64,000 bases of DNA from Aureimonas sp. AU12 (GTDB lineage: Bacteria; Pseudomonadota; Alphaproteobacteria; Rhizobiales; Rhizobiaceae). Where the stretch lies: NCBI RefSeq assembly GCF_001463705.1, contig NZ_BBWH01000024.1, positions 1 through 64,000 on the forward strand, given 5' to 3'. The stretch's first letter is position 1. Every line of letters starts with the position of its first letter. The notes below the pieces were generated by a model that did no database searches, was not told the DNA's origin, and was given only the letters and a program-made list of their open reading frames with translations. Both the position numbers and the translations under genes were made by a program. Shown piece by piece: positions 59,556 through 64,000 of the stretch.

Positions 59556-62500
59556 TCAATATTCCTTTTCGTAGAAGATGCCGACCTCGCCGCCGCCGCC
59601 CGCCGTCACCGCGCCGCGCGCCTTGATGTTGGCGCCGAGATCGAGGTCGATCGCCACACGGCCGGTGGAATCGACGCCGACATAGGTGTTATCGTTGAGG
59701 TAGCGGCCGACGCCCACCGCCGTCTGGCCGTCGGCATTGGTGCGGATGTCGAGATCGTCGACGCCGAGCTGCGAGCGCAGGTTGTCGAGGAGGCTCGTGG
59801 AACCGCCAACGCCGGCCAGCTGCGCCGCTGCCGAAGCGAGCTGCGCGATCTGCAGCGGCGAGAGGTCCGCCGTTCCCTGGCCGAAGATCAGCCGCGCCAG
59901 CACCTCGTCCTGCGGCAGGGCGGGGGAGGAGGAGAAGCTGAAGGCCGGGTTTGTCGCCGGGCCGGTGATCGCGACGTTGACGGTGACCTCCCCGGTGTCC
60001 GACGTGGCCAGAAGGTCGAGTGTCGGCACAAGGTTGCCGTCGAAGGTCAGCGTCGCGCGGGCAAAGTCGAGCCGGCGCGACAGAAGCTGGAAGCGCCCGC
60101 GCTGCAACTCGAAGCCGCCCGCGATGCCGAGATTGGACACGGGGCCGGTGATACGGATCGTGCCGCCGAGTTCCAGATCAAGCCCGCGGCCGCGCACGAA
60201 GACGCGGTTCGGGGCGTTCAACGTCACATCCAGGCTTATGCCACCGCTCGTCGAGGTGCCGGCCTTGCCGCTGTTGGGGTCGATCTCGCGGATCTGCTGG
60301 AGCACCGGGGCCGGCGTGTTGCGCCGGTCGAGATCGATCCGGGCGAGCGAGGTCGGCAGGTTGTCGGGAACGAGGATGTTGATCTCGGAGGCATTGACCG
60401 TTCCCGCCAGCACGGCATTGCCGGTGAGCGGCCCGATCAGGGTCAGTCCGGCGTCGAGCCGCACCGAGACGAGCTCGCCGTCGGCATAGCGGCCCTGGTT
60501 GACCTGGATGCGCAGGTCCGCCGGGAAGCCGGCGCCGAGGCCGATCGTTCCCGAGGCCGACAGCGTGCCGCCGGCCGCGAACTCGGCGGTGACCCCCTGC
60601 AACGTCGCCGTGCTACCATTCAGGGCGATCGTGGCGTTGATATTGTTGAGGGCGAGATTGGCGCCGGTGTCGACGAAGCTGGCGCCGCTGGTCGAGATAC
60701 TGCCGACGATGTTGGGATTGGCCGGTGTCCCGGTGACGCTGGCATTGACGCGCACCGTGCCCTGAACCGACCGGCCGTTCTCGGCGAGGATGCGGTTGGC
60801 GATCGACAGCGGCGCCGTGCCGTCGAGGCGCAGATCGAAGGTGGGGGTGCCCGCAACGCCGATCGAGCCGTTCGCCGTGAAGGCGAGACCCGAACCCGAG
60901 AGGTTGGCGTCGAGCGTCACACGGTTGTCGGCAAAGGTGCCGTTCGCCGCGATGTCGAGCGGGCCGACGCCGGCATCGCGCGTCTGCTGCAGCGTCAGCG
61001 CGCCGACCCGCAGGTCGTACTGGACGTTCGGGTTGGCGAGCGTGCCGCCGGCGCGCACCGTGCCGTTCAACGTGCCGGTCGGCGCGATGCCGGGAGCGGC
61101 GGCGTTGGCGAGCGAGGCGGGGATGTTGTCGAGCGTCACGGCGAGATCGAGCCGTTCGCCGACCGTGCCGGTCGCCGTCACCGCGCCGGTGCCGAGATCG
61201 ACACGCGCCGTCTGCAGCGTCGCCGTCCCGTTCGCATAGGAACCGGTCGCCACGGCATCGATGTCCGGCGCGCCGGCGCTGCGGGTCTGAGCGAGCGATA
61301 CGCCGTCGGCCCTGAGGTCGAAGGTCGCCGCGGGATCGCTCAGCGAGCCGGTCGCCGATGCGGTGCCCGACAGCGTGCCGCGGGCGTCCAGATCGGGACG
61401 CACCGCATTGGCGAGCGCGACGGGGAAGCGTTCGAGCGTCAGGCGCAGGTCGAGGGCGCGGCCGAGCGTGCCCGTCGCCTCCAGCGTTCCCTCGCCGACC
61501 GCGAGGCGCGCCCGCTCGAAGCGCGCGGTGCCCTCGTTATAGGCACCGGCGATGTCGAGGGTTGCGGGCGCCAAGCCGGACTGGCGCAGCGGCGCGGCGG
61601 TGAGGCCGGTGCCGGCGAGCTGGAACGTGGCGTCGGGGTTGCTGATCGAGCCGGTGGCGCTTCCCGTGCCGTTGATCGTGCCGGCGGCGTCGAGGCCGGG
61701 CCGGATGCCGTTGGCAAGCGCCGCCGGCAGGTCGACGATGGCGAGCTTGAGGTCGAGATCGCGCCCGACGCTGCCGGTCGCTTCGATCCGCCCGGTGCCG
61801 ACCGTGACGCGCGCTGTTTCCAGCCGCGCGGTGCCGCCGCGATAGGCGCCCGACAGGTCGAGCGCCAGAGGGGCGACGCCGGCGCGCTTGATCTCCGCCG
61901 CCGTGATGCCGGCCCCTGCGAGGTCGAAGGTGACGGCGGGATTGGCCAGCGACCCCGAGGCATCTGCGGTGCCGTTGATCAGGCCCTCGGCGCCGAGCCC
62001 GTCGACGAAGCCGTTGGCAAGCGCCACGGGAATGTCGGTGAGGCGCAGCGCCAACGCCAAGCTCTCGCCGACGGTGCCGGTCGCGTCGATCGAGCCCTCG
62101 CCGAGATCGACGCGGGCGGTGCGCAGCGTCGCGGTGCCGTCGCGGTACTGGCCGGCGAGCGCCGCGTTGACCGCATCCAGGTTGGCGGCGCGAGTCTGCG
62201 AGGTCGCCAGCGCATCGGCGCGCAGGTCGAAATCGGCGTCGGGCGCATCGGTCGGGCCGCGCAGGGCCGCGGTGCCGCTGACCGTCCCCGCCGCATTCAG
62301 ATCGGCGACGAAGGGGTTGGCGATCGCTGCCGGGAACCGCTCGAGTTCGAGTGCCAGATCGTAGGTGTCGCCCAGCGTCCCGTTGACGGTGAGCGAGCCC
62401 TCGCCGACGTCGAGGCGGATGCGTCCGAGCGTCGTGCGTGGCGATCCCAGCGTGATCGTCGCGGGCTCGGCCAGCGAGAGTGCGGCCTCTGGAATGGCCG

Positions 62501-64000
62501 CGTCGAGCGTGCGCAGGTTGACCACGGTGCCGGCGTCGGTGACCGCTAGGTCGCCCGAGAGGCGCGTCGGTACGTCGTTGAGCCGCAGCGAGGCGTTGAC
62601 GGCGGTGGTGTCGTTGACGGTTTCCAGCGTCGCGTCGAGCCGCTCGACAGCCAGGGATCCGGCGCGAATGGCGGCCGCGCGGACGGTGCCGGCAGCGAGC
62701 GGACGGGCGAGGAAGTCGGTGAGGCGCAGGTCGATGCGGGCATCCGACAGCGAGTTCGTGCCGAGCGTCACGCTGCGCGCCGTCAGATCGATGTCGGCGA
62801 CCGGCGTTCCGCCGTTGCCGACCGCAAGGTTGACGGTGCCCGCGAGATCGCCCGAACCGTCCTGTCCGGCGAGCGCCAGAAGCGTCGCGGCATCGGGGAT
62901 CGCGATCTGCAGCGAGCCGAAGGGGCGGTCGTCGCCATCGAGTGCGAGTTCGCCCGCAATGCGGTTTTCGCCTTGGCGCACGAGCAAGTTGCGCAGGATG
63001 CGGCGGCCGCCTTCGGTCGCCAGATCCGCCGTCAGAGCAAGCGGCGCGCCGTTGTAGGTGCCGCCGACCGCGATCGTGCCGGCTGGCGCCTCGGGCGCGA
63101 ACGTGCCCTGGATGCGGGCGTTGAGGTCGTTGAGCGTGCGCCCCGCGACGATGAGATTGCCGGCGGTGGCGGTGAGGTCCACCACCGGGGCTTCGAGCGT
63201 GCCGGAGGCCTTGAGGTCGAAGCGCGCCTCGCCCTTCAACGCCGAATCGGCGATGGCGGCCTGGTTGAGCTGACCGGTGATCGCAGCGGTGATCTCGTCG
63301 CCCGTCAGGCTGGCCGAGCCCGCGATGTCGAGTGCATCGCCGTCCACCACGAGATTGTCGACGCCGAACGAGCCATCGGCGGCGCGGCGCGCGTTGCCTT
63401 CGATGCGAACGCGATCGCCGACATAGGGGACGGCATCGGCGGCGAGCGCAGCGGTCTCGAAGTCGCTGGCGATCTGCAGCTGAAACGTCGAAAAGTTCAG
63501 CGCCGCCTGGCCCGACAGCGCCAGCGAGGCCGCGCCGGTGGTGAGGTTGGCAGCCTGGAAGGTCAGCCCGTCCGCAGTGAGCGCGCCGTTGGCGTTGAGC
63601 GCGATCGGCCCTTCGAGAACCCGCGCGGCAATGGCCTGCGCCTGTCCCGTCGCGGTGTTGGCGACGCTGGCATTGCGGGCGCGGGCCTCGATCGTCAGCG
63701 GGCCGACGAGATTGTTGAGATCGAAGCCGGAGCTTGTCGCCTTCGCGGTCACTTCGTTGAGGACGTAGTCCTCGAAGCCCGCGGTGCGGGCGGTGGCCGA
63801 GAGATCGACCGCGGCCGCATTGAACGCACCCCGCAGGGCCGCGTCGAGCGAGGCGATCTCAAGCGCTGTCTGCGAGCCCACCGAGCCGAAGGTGAGCGCC
63901 ACCGGATTGCCCGCGTCGGTGCGCAGCGTGACCTTGAGGTCGTTGGCCGAGCCGCTGCGATCCAGCGTACCAGCGGCTGTTAGTTGCAGCCCGCCGGAGA
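59556..64000 (-). CDS. tamB: TamB (translocation and assembly module), 5'-truncated
   Basis: The inner-membrane-anchored, periplasm-spanning partner of TamA, needed for outer-membrane assembly or lipid transport. The reading frame stays open past the right edge, so the N-terminus is missing; about 1480 residues are visible. Almost all of it is Gly/Ala/Asp/Thr-rich beta-sheet, as expected for a TamB groove. The C-terminal DUF490 part has PDNLPTSLARIDLDRRNTPAP, VTGPATNPAFSFSSSPALPQDEVLARLIFGQGTADLSPLQIAQLAS and ends VGIFYEKEY. A five-unit repeat lies inside (60890-62390). tamA should be just outside the window, upstream. Confidence 0.92.
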   Translation of the reverse strand, partial: SGGLQLTAAGTLDRSGSANDLKVTLRTDAGNPVALTFGSVGSQTALEIASLDAALRGAFNAAAVDLSATARTAGFEDYVLNEVTAKATSSGFDLNNLVGPLTIEARARNASVANTATGQAQAIAARVLEGPIALNANGALTADGLTFQAANLTTGAASLALSGQAALNFSTFQLQIASDFETAALAADAVPYVGDRVRIEGNARRAADGSFGVDNLVVDGDALDIAGSASLTGDEITAAITGQLNQAAIADSALKGEARFDLKASGTLEAPVVDLTATAGNLIVAGRTLNDLNARIQGTFAPEAPAGTIAVGGTYNGAPLALTADLATEGGRRILRNLLVRQGENRIAGELALDGDDRPFGSLQIAIPDAATLLALAGQDGSGDLAGTVNLAVGNGGTPVADIDLTARSVTLGTNSLSDARIDLRLTDFLARPLAAGTVRAAAIRAGSLAVERLDATLETVNDTTAVNASLRLNDVPTRLSGDLAVTDAGTVVNLRTLDAAIPEAALSLAEPATITLGSPRTTLGRIRLDVGEGSLTVNGTLGDTYDLALELERFPAAIANPFVADLNAAGTVSGTAALRGPTDAPDADFDLRADALATSQTRAANLDAVNAALAGQYRDGTATLRTARVDLGEGSIDATGTVGESLALALRLTDIPVALANGFVDGLGAEGLINGTADASGSLANPAVTFDLAGAGITAAEIKRAGVAPLALDLSGAYRGGTARLETARVTVGTGRIEATGSVGRDLDLKLAIVDLPAALANGIRPGLDAAGTINGTGSATGSISNPDATFQLAGTGLTAAPLRQSGLAPATLDIAGAYNEGTARFERARLAVGEGTLEATGTLGRALDLRLTLERFPVALANAVRPDLDARGTLSGTASATGSLSDPAATFDLRADGVSLAQTRSAGAPDIDAVATGSYANGTATLQTARVDLGTGAVTATGTVGERLDLAVTLDNIPASLANAAAPGIAPTGTLNGTVRAGGTLANPNVQYDLRVGALTLQQTRDAGVGPLDIAANGTFADNRVTLDANLSGSGLAFTANGSIGVAGTPTFDLRLDGTAPLSIANRILAENGRSVQGTVRVNASVTGTPANPNIVGSISTSGASFVDTGANLALNNINATIALNGSTATLQGVTAEFAAGGTLSASGTIGLGAGFPADLRIQVNQGRYADGELVSVRLDAGLTLIGPLTGNAVLAGTVNASEINILVPDNLPTSLARIDLDRRNTPAPVLQQIREIDPNSGKAGTSTSGGISLDVTLNAPNRVFVRGRGLDLELGGTIRITGPVSNLGIAGGFELQRGRFQLLSRRLDFARATLTFDGNLVPTLDLLATSDTGEVTVNVAITGPATNPAFSFSSSPALPQDEVLARLIFGQGTADLSPLQIAQLASAAAQLAGVGGSTSLLDNLRSQLGVDDLDIRTNADGQTAVGVGRYLNDNTYVGVDSTGRVAIDLDLGANIKARGAVTAGGGGEVGIFYEKEY
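60890..62390 (-). repeat. Five tandem repeats of about 101 residues inside tamB
   Basis: Units begin at the element G-T/S-V/L-G-x, at about 62372, 62075, 61771, 61466 and 61162, so the period is about 300-305 bases. Each unit contains the sub-patterns LxLxLxxxPxALANxxxPxLDAxGxLxGT, ASGSLANPAxTFDL and GxYxxGTAxLxxARVxxGxG. The arms differ in sequence, so this looks like an old in-frame expansion. Positions are read from similar translated segments and are approximate. Confidence 0.85.

Noticed and set aside
60890-62390. Regular spacing that might suggest a CRISPR array or other DNA repeat
   Set aside because: The period is about 303 bases, in frame with tamB, with diverged repeats; there are no short identical repeats with unique spacers.
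59493-62549. A 1018-codon open frame on the plus strand opposite tamB
   Set aside because: It mirrors the repetitive tamB sequence and has no domain; tamB on the minus strand ends with typical DUF490 features.

Overview
This is a gene-dense, very GC-rich chromosomal window (G or C at most third codon positions) of alphaproteobacterial housekeeping genes. Several features point to Hyphomicrobiales (Rhizobiales): a hisS-hisZ-hisG operon with an alpha-type HisRS, a groESL operon with both a CIRCE operator and a heat-shock-type promoter, a lipid A/Kdo operon with DUF4170 and DUF374 genes, an endonuclease-type MutL, plant-type GshA, and a pgi-glgP-glgC-glgA-pgm-glgX cluster. A family such as Aurantimonadaceae would fit, but that is a guess. 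I see no rRNA, tRNA, CRISPR array, prophage or insertion sequence.

Layout. 0-4.6 kb (minus): the start of a CNNM/DUF21 membrane protein, a DUF937-type protein, gshA, rsmE and a PAP2-family membrane protein. 4.8-9.5 kb (plus): glcD-glcE-glcF (glycolate oxidase), with a small DUF433/DUF5615 antitoxin-toxin-like pair lodged between glcE and glcF. 9.5-12.3 kb (minus): two YkuD L,D-transpeptidases and a secreted DUF2927-type protein. 12.4-16.6 kb (plus): tag, then hisS-hisZ-hisG with 4-nt overlaps. 16.7-22.2 kb (minus): doxX-like gene, fumC, csbD-like gene, TauE/SafE permease, groES-groEL. 22.7-28.7 kb (plus): HAD hydrolase, ribF, ileS, a lipoprotein. tadA (minus) is divergent from rluB-rsmD, followed by a paired M16 peptidase operon and a patatin. 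36-39.3 kb: topoisomerase IB (minus), a DUF2945 protein (plus), and a KefB-type antiporter (minus). 39.4-45.0 kb (plus): pmbA-cysQ-DUF4170-DUF374-waaA-lpxK. 45.0-58.9 kb (minus): DUF2093, mutL, then glgX, DUF2585, pgm, glgA, glgC, glgP and pgi. 59.2-64 kb (minus): a small conserved-looking protein and a 5'-truncated tamB.

How the genes work together. Pgi, Pgm, GlgC and GlgA take fructose-6-P to linear glucan, and GlgP and GlgX break glycogen down; the branching enzyme GlgB is absent from the window. The pmbA-lpxK block includes two certain lipid A/Kdo steps (WaaA, LpxK) and an uncharacterised DUF374 acyltransferase well placed to be a lipid A or phospholipid acyltransferase. TamB, the L,D-transpeptidases and the M16 pair also act in or on the envelope. 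HisS, HisZ and HisG link tRNA charging with the first step of histidine synthesis; HisZ is the regulatory partner required by the short HisG.

The observations most worth following up are the toxin-antitoxin-like pair inside glcDEF, the missing glgB, the DUF374 enzyme in the Kdo/lipid A operon, the codon-atypical insertion inside ileS, the altered motif 2 of HisRS, and the five-unit tandem repeat inside TamB. Coordinates come from reading the sequence. Functions are family-level recognition without database searches.
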